Source: Lachnospiraceae bacterium (lineage in GTDB: Bacteria; Bacillota_A; Clostridia; Lachnospirales; Lachnospiraceae). Taken from it: a stretch of DNA of 6,172 nt. Numbering within the stretch: position 1 is the stretch's first letter; every line of letters starts with the position of its first letter. The translations under genes were made by a program, and so were the position numbers. The notes beneath the pieces were generated by a model, which did no database searches, was not told the DNA's origin, and saw only the letters and a program-made list of their open reading frames with translations. Below, piece by piece: positions 5,499 to 6,172 of the stretch. The stretch lies in NCBI GenBank assembly GCA_017416055.1, contig JAFQDI010000143.1, positions 1-6,172 on the forward strand, written 5' to 3'.

Positions 5499-6172
5499 TT
5501 ATCCCTCATTTTCTTTCCGTGATGTGTCAAAAAATGCAACCACTTTCTCCGCTGCCTTCCGGTTCATCTCCGGTACCGCTGCGAGTTCCTCAACACCTGC
5601 CCGGCGGATACGTTCCACGTCTCCAAACGTCCTCATCAGTGCCTTTCTTCGCACCGGTCCAATTCCTTCAATATCGTCTAACACGGAGTGAATCTGGTCC
5701 TTACTGCGCAGGTTACGATGGTAAGTGATGGCAAACCGGTGAGCCTCGTCCTGAATGCGTGTAATAAGCTTAAAGCCCTCACTGTGAGTGTCAATCTCCA
5801 ACTCCTCACCCTCATAATAGAGTGCTCTGGTCCGGTGAAAATCATCCTTCACCATACCGCACACCGGAATCTCAACCCCACACTCCAAAAGTGCACGCTT
5901 CGCCATGGTCACCTGACCCTTTCCGCCATCCATCAAGATCAAATCAGGAAACCGCACAAAGCTTCCGGCATATTCCTCGGTTGAAGAACTGCAACCTGCC
6001 TCCGCTCCTTCGCGGTGCATCTCCTCCCTCTCACGAATACCATGCTTAAACCGTCTGGTCAGCACCTCAAGCATCGACGCATAATCGTCCGGTCCAACCA
6101 CTGTCCGAATCCGAAATTTGCGGTAATCACTTTTTCTGGGCTTTCCATCCTCAAACACCACCATGGATCCAA
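5499..6172 (-). CDS. uvrC: Excinuclease ABC subunit C UvrC, C-terminal part (5' end beyond window)
   Basis: UvrC makes both incisions around a UvrB-marked lesion in nucleotide excision repair. The window holds the last 223 or so full codons of a protein usually near 600 residues; the frame stays open to the edge (Gly-Ser precede the internal Met at 6164), so that Met is not the start. The GIY-YIG nuclease and the UVR segment lie outside. Counting from Met 6164, [19 protein letters not shown] opens the RNase H-like nuclease part, [11 protein letters not shown] (75-85) carries a likely catalytic Asp79, KDD (106-108) probably another, and [12 protein letters not shown] (139-150) the conserved His region. 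Two helix-hairpin-helix motifs (about 162-212: [16 protein letters not shown] and [16 protein letters not shown]) bind DNA. The short segment near 51-68 between nuclease blocks is Ser/Glu-rich and probably a variable loop. The gene ends in TAA at 5499, and a terminator follows about 80 bases on. Confidence 0.97.
   Translation of the reverse strand, partial: GSMVVFEDGKPRKSDYRKFRIRTVVGPDDYASMLEVLTRRFKHGIREREEMHREGAEAGCSSSTEEYAGSFVRFPDLILMDGGKGQVTMAKRALLECGVEIPVCGMVKDDFHRTRALYYEGEELEIDTHSEGFKLITRIQDEAHRFAITYHRNLRSKDQIHSVLDDIEGIGPVRRKALMRTFGDVERIRRAGVEELAAVPEMNRKAAEKVVAFFDTSRKENEG

Noticed and set aside
6162..6164. ATG at 6164 as the uvrC start
   Set aside because: The frame continues upstream to the window edge with Gly-Ser, and the motif matches the interior of UvrC, so this is an internal Met of a truncated gene.

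Overview
This window looks like core chromosome from a low-to-moderate GC Firmicute of class Clostridia, most likely a Lachnospiraceae-type organism. The evidence is the conserved order uvrC, hprK, murB, whiA, an HPr-family gene and dnaE, a Firmicute-type HPr kinase/phosphorylase, a short (type II-like) MurB, and strong AGGAGG-type ribosome binding sites. The lineage is inferred from gene order and protein character, not from a database search. No mobile element, tRNA, rRNA or CRISPR array is visible.

All six genes lie on the minus strand, so they read from high to low coordinates. The window opens with the 3' part of uvrC (6172-5499), followed by a 196-base gap. That gap holds a good promoter-like pair just after the uvrC stop, an intrinsic terminator, a short tandem repeat and a small palindrome. 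Next comes a tight four-gene run: hprK (5302-4367), murB (4363-3458), whiA (3441-2482) and a small HPr-like gene (2485-2231). Spacers are 3 and 16 bases, and the last junction is a 4-base ATGA overlap. The run ends at a strong hairpin at 2161-2195. A 233-base gap with this terminator and an extended -10 promoter then leads into dnaE, which starts at 1997 and leaves the window at base 1 after about 665 codons, still open.

The cluster combines carbon-status signalling (HprK and an HPr-like target), peptidoglycan precursor synthesis (MurB), a DNA-binding regulator (WhiA), DNA repair (UvrC) and replication (DnaE). Its most notable feature is the HPr-like protein. It aligns without gaps to HPr through residue 54 and keeps the regulatory Ser46 region, but has Asp instead of the phosphotransfer His15 and Ser instead of Arg17. 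It should therefore be a Crh-like regulatory target of the HprK encoded three genes upstream, not a sugar-transport phosphocarrier. The run also lacks rapZ and yvcK, which often lie between murB/hprK and whiA in Firmicutes.
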